This document shows, piece after piece, positions 50,216 to 59,500 of a stretch of DNA of 64,000 nucleotides. Position 1 is the first letter of the stretch. The number at the start of each line of letters is the position of its first letter. The DNA comes from Asticcacaulis sp. EMRT-3 (GTDB lineage: Bacteria > Pseudomonadota > Alphaproteobacteria > Caulobacterales > Caulobacteraceae). The notes beneath the pieces were generated by a model. That model was given only the letters and a program-made list of their open reading frames with translations, was not told the DNA's origin and made no database searches. Where the stretch lies: NCBI RefSeq assembly GCF_030027245.1, contig NZ_JASERT010000001.1:2596501-2660500 (forward strand), written 5' to 3'. Made by a program: the position numbers and the translations under genes.

Positions 50216-51664
50216 TTACGGCTGGATATAGGCCGTCTTGACGATGGTGTAGAATTCCTTGGCATAGGCGCCCTGTTCGCGCGGGCCGAAGGAGGAGGCT
50301 TTGCGACCGCCGAACGGCACATGGTAATCAACGCCCGCCGTCGGCAGGTTGACCATGACCATGCCCGACTGGATGCGGCGTTTGAAGATTTCGGCCGATT
50401 TCAGCGAGGTGGTGCAGATGCCCGCCGACAGACCCATTTCGGTGTCATTGGCCACCGTGATCGCTTCTTCGAGATCCTTGACGCGGATGATCGAGGCCAC
50501 AGGCCCGAAGACCTCTTCCTTATTGATCGCCATGTCGGGCGTGGTGTTGTCGATCAGGGTGGGGGCGTAATAATAGCCGGGCGTGCCAAAGGTCAGGTCT
50601 TCGCCGCCCGCCACGATGGCGGCACCTTCGGCCTTGGCCTTGGCCACGGCGTCGCGCGCGATGTCGAGCTGTTCCTGCGAAGCAATGGGGCCCATCTGAA
50701 CGCCATCGGCACGCGAATCGCCGACCTTGATGGCCTTGGTGGCCTTGGTCAGTTCGGCAACGAACTTGTCGGCAATGCCTTGCGTCACGATGATGCGCGA
50801 CGAAGCCGTGCAGCGGTGGCCGGTCGAGAAGAAGGACGAGTTCAGCACCGAATTGACGGCGATGGTGAGGTCGGCGTCATCGAGCACGACGACGGGGTTC
50901 TTGCCGCCCATTTCGCACTGGACGCGCTTGCCCTTGGCCACGGCCTGATCGCGGACGCGCGTGCCGGTCGGTACCGAGCCGGTGAACGAGATGGCGTCGC
51001 AGCCGTCGATCATCAGCGGGCCAGCCACCGAGCCGCGCGCAAACACGACGTTCAGCACGCCCTTGGGCAGGCCCGCGCGGTGCAGGATGTCGGCCAGGGC
51101 CCAGGCGCAGCCGGGGGTCAGTTCGGCGGGCTTTAAGACCACCGTGTTACCAAAGGCGATGGCCGGGGCCATTTTCCACGCCGGGATGGCGATGGGGAAG
51201 TTCCACGGGCAGATCAGGCCGACCACGCCCACCGGTTCGCGGGTGATTTCCACCTTGACGCCGGGACGCACAGAATCGAGCACTTCGCCGTGGGCGCGCA
51301 GGGCCTCACCGGCGAAGAATTTGAAGATATGACCGGCGCGGGTCACTTCGCCAATGCCTTCGGGCAGGGTCTTGCCTTCTTCGCGCGACAAAAGCGCGCC
51401 CAGCTCGGCCTTGCGGGCCAGGATTTCCGTACCGGCATTGTCGAGCACGTCGAAGCGCTGTTGCGGCGTCGAATATTGCCAGGTTTCAAACGCGGTGCGG
51501 GCGGCCTTGATGGCGGCATCGACCTCGGCCTCACCGGCGGTCGAATAGACGCCGATCACGTCATTGGTGTCGGACGGGTTGATGTCGTTAAAGGTCTTGC
51601 CCGTAACGACCCATTCGCCATTGATCAGGTTTCCGAATACATTGGGTGTGCTGGTGTCGGCCAT
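50216..51664 (-). CDS. Aldehyde dehydrogenase, probably alpha-ketoglutarate semialdehyde dehydrogenase
   Basis: 482 residues. The catalytic Cys is in STGHRCTASSR, the general-base Glu in VQCEMGGKNP, the NAD motif in FTGSVPTGTRV and the oxyanion Asn in ICPWNFPIAIP. The C-terminal VDYHVPFGGRKASSFGPREQG is characteristic of the 2,5-dioxopentanoate dehydrogenases that finish oxidative pentose and uronate pathways (for example the Caulobacter xylose route). Other steps of the pathway are not encoded here, so the substrate is inferred. The first residues, MADTSTPNVFGNLINGEWV, fit the family start. Confidence 0.87.
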   Translation of the reverse strand: MADTSTPNVFGNLINGEWVVTGKTFNDINPSDTNDVIGVYSTAGEAEVDAAIKAARTAFETWQYSTPQQRFDVLDNAGTEILARKAELGALLSREEGKTLPEGIGEVTRAGHIFKFFAGEALRAHGEVLDSVRPGVKVEITREPVGVVGLICPWNFPIAIPAWKMAPAIAFGNTVVLKPAELTPGCAWALADILHRAGLPKGVLNVVFARGSVAGPLMIDGCDAISFTGSVPTGTRVRDQAVAKGKRVQCEMGGKNPVVVLDDADLTIAVNSVLNSSFFSTGHRCTASSRIIVTQGIADKFVAELTKATKAIKVGDSRADGVQMGPIASQEQLDIARDAVAKAKAEGAAIVAGGEDLTFGTPGYYYAPTLIDNTTPDMAINKEEVFGPVASIIRVKDLEEAITVANDTEMGLSAGICTTSLKSAEIFKRRIQSGMVMVNLPTAGVDYHVPFGGRKASSFGPREQGAYAKEFYTIVKTAYIQP

Positions 51665-51922
51665 GAGCGTGCTCCTCGATTTGTGGCGGTTTCTGTTAAG
51701 GCTGACCGGCTCTATAGGCCATCATGGTAGCGTTAACAACAGGGATGTTGACCGTGTCTATATAGTCAGCCGCGCCGCCTTTGTCACGGTGCGCGGGTCA
51801 GGTTTTATTGTATTTACTGAAACTTTGGGAAATGCCTTTTGAGGTGTCATTTCCTTCCAGCCTGATAAAGCGCATCCTGCGCCCGGCATATTGCCGTCGG
51901 CACCAGTATGAGGATTTCGAGC

Positions 51923-53083
51923 ATGGCCATTCCGTTCATCGATCTGGGTACGCAGCGCGCGCGCATCGGCGCGAAGATCGAAAGCGCGGTGGTGAATGTG
52001 CTTAATCACGGCGCCTATATTATGGGGCCTGAGGTCAAGACCTTCGAGGCCAATCTGGCGGCCTTCGCCGGGGCGAAGCACGCGCTTTCTTGCGCCAATG
52101 GCACGGACGCTATCGAACTGGTGCTGCTGGGCTTAGGGATAGGCAAGGGCGATGCCGTTTTCGTGCCGTCCTTTACCTTTGTCGCTACGGCCGAAGTGGT
52201 GCCGATGACGGGTGCCGAGCCGGTCTTTGTCGATATTCAGCCTGATACCTATAATATCGATCCGCTCAAGCTCGACGAAGCGATTGAAGCGGTCAAGGCC
52301 GAGGGGCGGCTCAAACCTGCCGCCATTATCGCCGTTGATCTGTTCGGCCAGCCCGCCGATTATCCGGCCCTGTCGGTCATTGCCAAAAAGCACGGCCTGC
52401 ATCTGATCTCGGACGCGGCGCAAGGGTTCGGCGGCACGATTGATGGCCGTCAGTCGCTCGAATGGTGCGTGGCCACGGCCACCAGCTTCTATCCGGCCAA
52501 GCCGCTCGGTTGCTATGGCGATGGCGGCGCGGTGGTGACCAATGACGACGCCCTGATGGAGCGCCTGATCTCGTTCCGCGTCCACGGTGGGGCCACGCCG
52601 ACCGATGCGGCGACCATGAACTATGCTCACGAGGCCAAGTACCTCAATGTGCGTATCGGCATGAATTCGCGCCTCGACACGATTCAGGCGGCGGTGCTGA
52701 TCGAGAAGCTGGCCATTTTTGGTGAGGAAATCGACCTGCGGCAAAAGGTGGCGGCGCGTTATAACCGGCTTTTGGAAGGCCATGTCATAAGCGTGCCCTT
52801 CGTGCGCGACGGCTATGTCTCGACCTGGGCGCAATATACGATTGAACACGCGGACCGTGATGGCTTGCAGGCGCATTTGCGCGACGCGGGCGTGCCGTCG
52901 GCGGTCTATTATCCGATCCCGCTGCACCGCCAGCCCGGCTATGCCGCCTTCACCGCCGGGCCGCGCGATCTGGGCGTGTCCGACGCCAAGGCGAAAACCG
53001 TGATTAGCCTGCCGTTCAGCCCCTATCTGTCGGAGGCGACGCAGGATGAAATCGTCACGGCGGTGCTCAGTTATAAGGCCTAG
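51923..53083 (+). CDS. DegT/DnrJ/EryC1-family sugar aminotransferase
   Basis: 386 residues from the ATG at 51923 (GAGGA upstream); an in-frame ATG at 51908 would add five residues. It is a fold-type I PLP enzyme: HALSCANGTDAIELVLLGLGIGKGD, LISDAAQGFGG, and the PLP lysine in SFYPAKPLGCYGDGGAV. The sequence is closest in style to WecE/FdtB-type nucleotide-sugar 3- or 4-aminotransferases. No other nucleotide-sugar gene is adjacent, so pathway and product are unknown. Confidence 0.88.
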   Translation: MAIPFIDLGTQRARIGAKIESAVVNVLNHGAYIMGPEVKTFEANLAAFAGAKHALSCANGTDAIELVLLGLGIGKGDAVFVPSFTFVATAEVVPMTGAEPVFVDIQPDTYNIDPLKLDEAIEAVKAEGRLKPAAIIAVDLFGQPADYPALSVIAKKHGLHLISDAAQGFGGTIDGRQSLEWCVATATSFYPAKPLGCYGDGGAVVTNDDALMERLISFRVHGGATPTDAATMNYAHEAKYLNVRIGMNSRLDTIQAAVLIEKLAIFGEEIDLRQKVAARYNRLLEGHVISVPFVRDGYVSTWAQYTIEHADRDGLQAHLRDAGVPSAVYYPIPLHRQPGYAAFTAGPRDLGVSDAKAKTVISLPFSPYLSEATQDEIVTAVLSYKA

Positions 53084-53084
53084 T

Positions 53085-53112
53085 ATAAGGCCCGGCTGGC
53101 CTCACGCCTTAT
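53085..53112 (+). terminator. Hairpin after the DegT aminotransferase gene
   Basis: ATAAGGC (53085-53091) pairs with GCCTTAT (53106-53112), with an inner GGCC/GGCC pair; the downstream sequence is TTCC. It starts two bases after the stop codon. Termination strength is uncertain. Confidence 0.5.
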
Positions 53113-53298
53113 TTCCATATGTTTCGGAATTGTGAGCATGTTTGGGAGGGTTTGCCGAAACCCCTTGACCTTGCGGATAAATTTGACTTTAAAAGCGCGA
53201 TCTATCCTGTTATGCACACAAATCCGTCACATTTCGCGGCTGCACACGGAGCTTCAAGGCTCCGCGCTGTGTCGTGCTGTGGCATATTTTTCGATGGC

Positions 53299-53350
53299 TA
53301 GAGCGGTCTGCATTCTGATTGAATCGGTCAAAGGCATGCAACCCGCTCTA
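53299..53350. repeat. TAGAGCGG-type palindromic repeat upstream of amt
   Basis: TAGAGCGG (53299-53306) pairs with CCGCTCTA (53343-53350), and inside it TGCAT (53309-53313) with ATGCA (53336-53340). A further GCTCTAG lies just before the amt ribosome site (53408-53414). The 343-bp gap 53084-53426 otherwise holds the terminator above and AT-rich sequence presumably carrying the amt promoter. Confidence 0.65.
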
Positions 53351-53426
53351 CATTTTACGTTTTTCCGCATCTCGCATTCAATTTGTAAGTCAAATTAAAT
53401 GCTCGTTGCTCTAGGGGTTACACGAC

Positions 53427-54701
53427 TTGACCACCGCAAATGCACTTTCGGCCGCGCCGCACCTGCTGGCGCATCAGGTTCCGCTGGTACTTAATTCGGG
53501 CGACACGGCCTGGATGCTGGCCTCGACCGGGCTTGTCCTGTTCATGACCCTGCCGGGCGTGGCGCTGTTTTATGGCGGCATGGTGCGCAAGAAGAACCTG
53601 CTGGCCACGATGGCGCAGTCGGTGGCGGTGACGGTGATTGCCAGCATTATCTGGGTTCTGCTCGGCTACAGCCTGACCTTTGGCGTCGGTGCTACGCCCG
53701 CCATCAATAATGTTATCGGTTCGTTCGATGTGTTCGGCCTGCATGGCGTTGGCCTTAACACGGCCTATTCGGCGGCCCCGCAACTGCCCGAATATCTGTG
53801 GATCGCCTATCAGATGACGTTTGCGATCATCACCCCGGCCCTGATCGCCGGTTCGATCGTCGAGCGCATGAAGTTTTCGGCCTTTTGCCTGTTCATCGCC
53901 CTGTGGAGCATCTTCGTCTATGCGCCGGTGGCGCACTGGGTATGGGGCGGCGGTTTCCTGGCTCAGATGGGCGTGCTCGATTTCGCCGGTGGCGCTGTGG
54001 TACACGTCAATTCCGGTGTGGCGGGCCTTGTCGCCTGTCTGGTCATCGGCAAGCGCAAGGGCTTTGGCCGCGACAATATGGCGCCGCATAATCTCGGCTA
54101 CACCATGATCGGCGCCTCGATGCTGCTGGTCGGCTGGCTGGGGTTCAACGCCGGCTCGGAATGGAAGGCCGACAGCCTGGCCGCCGTGGCGGCGCTCAAC
54201 ACCATCGTGGCCACCATGACGGGCGCTATCGGCTGGATCGTGCCGGAATGGTTCGAGCGTAAGCAGCCGACCCTGCTCGGCATGGTGTCGGGCATGATTG
54301 CGGGCCTTGTGGCCATCACGCCTGCGGCAGGCTTTGTCGGGCCGGGGGCCGCCCTGCTGATCGGGCTGATCACTGGCCCGATCTGCTATTTCGCCTCGAC
54401 CTATGTGAAGAATTTGTTCAAATACGACGACTCGCTCGATGCCTTCGGCGTTCATGCGGTGGGCGGTTTCACCGGCGCGCTGTTGACGGCGGTGTTTGCC
54501 GACACAGCCATCAATCCGGCGGGTGCCGGGGCCAGCGTGCTCAAACAGTTGCTGGGTCTGATCGCGGTGATCGCCTGGAGTGCTACAGTCAGCTTCATCA
54601 TCCTGATGGTCTGCAAATACACAACAGGCCTTCGCGTCACAGATGAGCAGGAGATCGAGGGCCTCGATCAATCGCAACACGGGGAGACGCTGCACGGATA
54701 A
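53427..54701 (+). CDS. amt: Ammonium transporter Amt
   Basis: 424 residues from a TTG at 53427; AGGGG lies nine bases upstream and the reading starts just before the normal family N-terminus (LNSGDTAWMLASTGLVLFMTLPGVALFYGGMVRKKN). Eleven membrane spans follow. The conserved pore histidines are in APHNLGYTMIGASML and FGVHAVGGFTGALLTAVF, with FNAGSEWKAD between. It moves ammonium across the inner membrane. Linkage to glutamate synthase downstream fits nitrogen assimilation; no glnK gene is adjacent. Confidence 0.95.
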   Translation: MTTANALSAAPHLLAHQVPLVLNSGDTAWMLASTGLVLFMTLPGVALFYGGMVRKKNLLATMAQSVAVTVIASIIWVLLGYSLTFGVGATPAINNVIGSFDVFGLHGVGLNTAYSAAPQLPEYLWIAYQMTFAIITPALIAGSIVERMKFSAFCLFIALWSIFVYAPVAHWVWGGGFLAQMGVLDFAGGAVVHVNSGVAGLVACLVIGKRKGFGRDNMAPHNLGYTMIGASMLLVGWLGFNAGSEWKADSLAAVAALNTIVATMTGAIGWIVPEWFERKQPTLLGMVSGMIAGLVAITPAAGFVGPGAALLIGLITGPICYFASTYVKNLFKYDDSLDAFGVHAVGGFTGALLTAVFADTAINPAGAGASVLKQLLGLIAVIAWSATVSFIILMVCKYTTGLRVTDEQEIEGLDQSQHGETLHG

Positions 54702-54733
54702 TCTGCTAAACGTTTAAGGCTGATTATATCCCT

Positions 54734-54809
54734 CCCCCTCGCGATTGAACTGAGGCCCGGCTGACAGGACGAAGGTTCTGGAAAGCCGCTTCAGGATCAG
54801 CCGAGGGGG
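54734..54809. repeat. Long-range inverted repeat after amt
   Basis: CCCCCTCG (54734-54741) pairs with CGAGGGGG (54802-54809), and inside it CGGCTG (54758-54763) with CAGCCG (54798-54803 overlapping the arm edge). It begins 33 bp after the amt stop and may end that transcript. It is part of the 337-bp gap before gltD. Confidence 0.45.
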
Positions 54810-54833
54810 TTCGTGCGTTATATGGCCCCACTA

Positions 54834-54855
54834 TATAGTATCTCGTGGTACTATA
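54834..54855. promoter_or_regulatory. AT-rich palindrome upstream of gltD
   Basis: TATAGTATCTCGTGGTACTATA has 7-bp inverted halves (TATAGTA/TACTATA) with an 8-bp spacer. It is 183 bp before the gltD start, in an otherwise GC-rich gap. It looks like an operator for a dimeric regulator; which one is unknown. Confidence 0.45.
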
Positions 54856-55038
54856 TCGGCATCTGTGTCATATAGCAGCGGAAAATATGACATGTTTGCC
54901 CGGAATGCGGGATTAACACTTTTCTTTGCGGCACTTTTGCGCTTTTAGCAGAGGGTTGCGAAGGCGCGGGGCCGGACGTTCCGGTCGCTACCAGTCGCTA
55001 AACGCCGGTTTCACGCTGGCAGGTTAAAGGCAAAGCTT

Positions 55039-56505
55039 ATGGATACGAACCGTTTCGTCATTGAGGTCAAGAAGACTCCTGAGAAGTCGGATGCGAAAAC
55101 ACGCACCGGCAATTTCAATGAGATCTATGCTGACTTCAAGCCGACACAGGCCTCGCATCAGGCTTCGCGCTGTGCCCAGTGCGGCGTGCCCTTCTGCCAG
55201 CATGGCTGCCCGTTGCAGAACAATATCCCCGACTGGCTGCGCCTGACCGCCGAAGGCCGTCCGCAGGAGGCATGGGAGCTGTCATCGGCCACCTCGACCC
55301 TGCCGGAAATCTGCGGTCGCATCTGCCCGCAGGATCGTCTGTGCGAAGGTTCGTGCGTGCTGGAGCAATCGGGCTGGGAAAATGTCACCATCGGTTCGGT
55401 GGAGCGCTATCTCGGCGACATGGCCTTTGAAAAGGGCTGGATCGAACCGATCACGCCGGAAACCGAACGCGCCCAGTCGGTGGGCATTATCGGGGCGGGC
55501 CCCGGCGGTATCGCCGCTGCCGACCGTCTGCGCACGCTCGGCTACAAGGTCACCATCTATGACCGCTATGACCGCCCCGGCGGCCTGCTGGTCTATGGCA
55601 TCCCGTCGTTCAAGCTGGAAAAGCATGTCGTGGCGCGCCGCACCGACCGTCTGGCCGCATCGGGCGTGGACTATGTGCTGAACTGCGACATCGGCACGGA
55701 TGTGTCATTCGAAGAGGTGCGCGAGAAGCACGACGCCATCCTGATCGCCACCGGCGTTTACAAGGGACGCAGCCTGTCCGTGCCGGGTTGCGGCTCGAAG
55801 GGGGTTGTGGCCGCGCTCGATTATCTCACCATGTCGAACCGCGTCGGCTTCGGCTATGAGGTCAACCCCGAAGCCGAGGCGCATCTCGACGCCAGGGGCA
55901 AGTCGGTTGTGGTCATCGGCGGCGGCGACACGGCGATGGACTGCGTGCGCACGGCCATCCGCCAGGGTGCGAAGTCTGTATCGTGCGTCTATCGCCGCGA
56001 CCGTGCCAATATGCCGGGTTCCGACCGCGAAGTGTCGAATGCCGAGGACGAGGGCGTGCATTTCGAATGGCTGTCGGCCCCCAAGGCGGTGCTGGGCGAC
56101 GCCGATCATGTCACCGGCCTGCGCATCCAGCGCATGCGTCTCACCACGCCGGACGCGCAGGGCCGTCAGGCCGTCGAGGACATACACGGTGCCGAAGCCG
56201 ACCTGCCCGCCGATCTGATCATCGAAGCGCTGGGCTTTGAGCCGGAAAACCTGCCGGTGATGTTTAATGAACCTAAGCTCGAAGTGTCGCGCTGGGGCAC
56301 ATTGCAGGTTCAGGCTGGCGAGTTCCAGACGATGGTGCCGGGCGTTTTCGCCGCCGGTGACATTGTGCGTGGCGCTTCGCTGGTCGTCTGGGCCGTGCGC
56401 GAAGGCCAGGACGCCGCCGCCGAAATTCACCACTATTTGCAAACCGAGCTTCTGTCTGCCGCGAACGGCAATGACGAAGCCCTCCAATTGGGGGCCGCGG
56501 AATAA
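55039..56505 (+). CDS. gltD: Glutamate synthase (NADPH) small subunit GltD
   Basis: 488 residues. Two N-terminal [4Fe-4S] cysteine groups are visible (CAQCGVPFCQHGCPL and CGRICPQDRLCEGSC), then the FAD motif GIIGAGPGGIAAADRL and NADPH motif VVVIGGGDTAMDCVRTA, and the C-terminal FAD segment GVFAAGDIVRGASLVVWAV. It passes electrons from NADPH to the large subunit for conversion of 2-oxoglutarate and glutamine to two glutamates. It precedes gltB by 2 bp, the reverse of the E. coli order. Confidence 0.96.
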   Translation: MDTNRFVIEVKKTPEKSDAKTRTGNFNEIYADFKPTQASHQASRCAQCGVPFCQHGCPLQNNIPDWLRLTAEGRPQEAWELSSATSTLPEICGRICPQDRLCEGSCVLEQSGWENVTIGSVERYLGDMAFEKGWIEPITPETERAQSVGIIGAGPGGIAAADRLRTLGYKVTIYDRYDRPGGLLVYGIPSFKLEKHVVARRTDRLAASGVDYVLNCDIGTDVSFEEVREKHDAILIATGVYKGRSLSVPGCGSKGVVAALDYLTMSNRVGFGYEVNPEAEAHLDARGKSVVVIGGGDTAMDCVRTAIRQGAKSVSCVYRRDRANMPGSDREVSNAEDEGVHFEWLSAPKAVLGDADHVTGLRIQRMRLTTPDAQGRQAVEDIHGAEADLPADLIIEALGFEPENLPVMFNEPKLEVSRWGTLQVQAGEFQTMVPGVFAAGDIVRGASLVVWAVREGQDAAAEIHHYLQTELLSAANGNDEALQLGAAE

Positions 56506-56507
56506 TC

Positions 56508-59500
56508 ATGACCCATTTTGATTCGTTTAAGCATTATCAAGACCAGCGCCAGCGCCTGATCGATGGCCACGCCTATGACCCGGAATCGGAAATCTCGGCC
56601 TGCGGCGTCGGCGTCGTCTGTTCGATCGACGGTTCGCAACGCCGCGATGTGGTCGATCTGGCCGTCAAGGCGCTGAAGGCCCTGTTCCACCGTGGCGCGG
56701 TCGATGCCGATGGCAAGTCGGGCGATGGCGCGGGCATTATGATCAATGTGCCGCAGGCCTTCTTCCGCAAGCAGGTCGAAAATATCGGCCATAAGCCGCG
56801 CCCCGGCCCGATCCTCGTCGGTCAGGTCTTTCTGCCGCGCACCGATCTGGGCGGTCAGGAAACGGCGCGAACCATCGTTGAGTCCGAGATCCTGCGTTCG
56901 GGTTTCTACCTCTATGGCTGGCGTCAGCCGCCGGTCGATGTGGCGCAACTGGGCGAACGCGCCCTGGCCACGCGCCCGGAAATCGAGCAGATCATGCTGG
57001 CCGCCCCGGAAGGTCTGGACGGCGAGGCGCTGGAACGCGCCATGTTCCTGTGCCGCCGCCGCATCGAAAAGCGCGTCGATGAAGCCAATCTGTCCGACTT
57101 CTACCTCTGCTCCTTCTCGGCCAAGACCCTGATCTATAAGGGTATGTTCCGCGCCGAGCTGGTCGATGACTTCTATCTTGACCTGAAAGACCCGGAATTT
57201 GCATCGTCGGTGGCTATCTTCCACCAGCGTTTCTCGACCAACACCTTCCCTGAATGGCGTCTGGCCCAGCCCTTCCGTATGCTGGCCCATAATGGCGAGA
57301 TCAACACGCTGCGCGGCAATATCAACTGGATGAAGTCGCACGAAATCCGCATGGCCGCCGCCACCTTCGGCGATCAGGCCGCCGATGTGAAGCCGGTGAT
57401 CCAGCCGCGCGGTTCCGATTCCGCCGCGCTCGACAATGTGTTTGAGCTTCTGGTGCGCGCCGGCCGTTCGGCCCCGATGGCCAAGGCCCTGCTGATCCCC
57501 GAAGCCACGGCCAAGGACGCCAATGTCTCCGACGCCAATAAGGCGCTCTATGCCTATTGCAATTCGGTGATGGAACCGTGGGACGGCCCCGCCGCCGTCT
57601 GCGCCACCGATGGCCGCTGGGTGATTGCGGGCAAGGATCGCAATGGTCTGCGGCCTTTGCGCGTCAGCGAAACGCGCGATGGTCTGCTGATCGTCGGTTC
57701 CGAAGCGGGCATGACCGGCGTGGCCGAGGAACGCATCGCGCGCCGCATCCATATTGCGCCGGGCCGCATGATCGCCGTCGATCTGGAAGCGGGCAAGCTG
57801 TTCTCGGAAGACGAGATCATCGACGCCCTGGCCCAGAAGCACGATTACAAGGGCTGGCTCGAAAACATGATCGAGCTGGAGCCGCTGATCGCCTCGGGCC
57901 CTGAGCCGCGCAACCTGACCGGCGAAGACCTGCTGCGTCGTCAGGTGGCGGCGGGCTTTACGCTCGAAGACCTCGATTCGGTGCTCGACGCCATGATCAA
58001 GGACGGCAAGGAAGCCATTGGCTCGATGGGCGATGATACGCCCATGGCCGTTTTGTCGAATGAATGGCGGCCTCTGGCCCACTATTTCCGTCAGAACTTC
58101 GCCCAGGTCACCAACCCGCCGATCGATCCTCTGCGTGAAGAGCAGGGTATGAGCCTTCGTACGCGCTTCAAGAATCTCGGCAATATCCTGGCCGAGGATG
58201 AGGCCCAGACCGATGTGTTCGTGCTGGAAAGCCCGTTCCTGACCACGCTGATGTATGAGCGCATGGTGAAGTTCGACTCGGCGGGCAAGGTCGAGGTGCT
58301 CGATGCGACGTTCGATGTGCCTGCCGAAGGTGCGCTGTCCGGCGAGGGGCTGAAGGCCGCGCTCGAAGGTCTGCGCGATCAGGCGGTCGCCGCCGTCAAG
58401 GCCGGGGCGTCGATGATCGTCCTGACCGATGAGGCGATCTCGGCAAGCCGCATCGGCGTGCCGATGATACTGGCCGCCGCCGCCGTTCATTCGCGGCTGG
58501 TGAGCGCGGGCCTGCGCTCGTTCGTCTCGATCATCGTGCGCTCATCCGAAGCGATGGACCCGCATACGTTTGCGGTTCTGGTGGGCGTCGGCGCCACGGC
58601 GATCAATCCCTATCTGTCGCTGGAACTGATGCAGGATCGTCTGGCCGGTGGCCGCTATCCGGGCCTTGATGAGCACAAGGCCTTCCTCAACTACAAGAAG
58701 GCCATCGAAGCCGGTCTGATGAAGATTCTGGCCAAGAAGGGCATTTCGGTCATATCGTCGTATCGCGGCGGCTATGAATTCGAAGCGCTGGGCCTGTCGC
58801 GTGCACTGGTGGCCGAATATTTCCCCGGCGTGACCTCGCGCATTTCCGGCATCGGCCTGTCGGGTATCGAGCAGAAGCTGAAAGTCCTGCACGGTCAGGC
58901 TTTTGCGGCGAAGCGTCCGGTGGCGCAGATCGGCGGCTTCTACAAGATGCGCGCCGCCGGTGAGACGCACTATTACCAGCCGCGCCTGATTCACCTGCTG
59001 CAAGACGCCACCACGCGCCGCGACTATGAAACCTTCAAGACCTATTCCGGTCTGATCGCCAAGATGTCGAAGACGCACCCCACCAGCCCGCGCGATCTGC
59101 TGGCCTGGCATAGTTCTGAGCCCGCCATTTCGGTGGATGAGGTCGAGTCGGTCAATGAGATCCGCAAGCGCTTCGTCACGCCCGGCATGTCGCTGGGGGC
59201 GCTTTCGCCCGAAGCGCACGAGACGCTGAACATCGCCATGAACCGCATCGGCGCGCGCTCGGTTTCGGGCGAAGGCGGCGAGGATCCTGAGCGTTATCAG
59301 CGCCGACCGAACGGCGATAACCCCAATTCGGCGATCAAGCAGATTGCGTCGGGCCGTTTCGGCGTCACGGCGGAATATCTGAACCAGTGCCGCGAAATCG
59401 AAATCAAGGTCGCGCAAGGCGCCAAGCCCGGCGAGGGCGGGCAATTGCCCGGCTTCAAGGTGACCGAGTTCATCGCCCGTATGCGTCACTCGACGCCGGG

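Noticed and set aside
53119..53398. Short open frames upstream of amt
   Set aside because: No ribosome sites or family features; the sequence is an intergenic palindrome region.
53418..54695. 425-codon open frame antisense to amt
   Set aside because: It lies exactly opposite a convincing ammonium transporter, and its product has no membrane or domain pattern.
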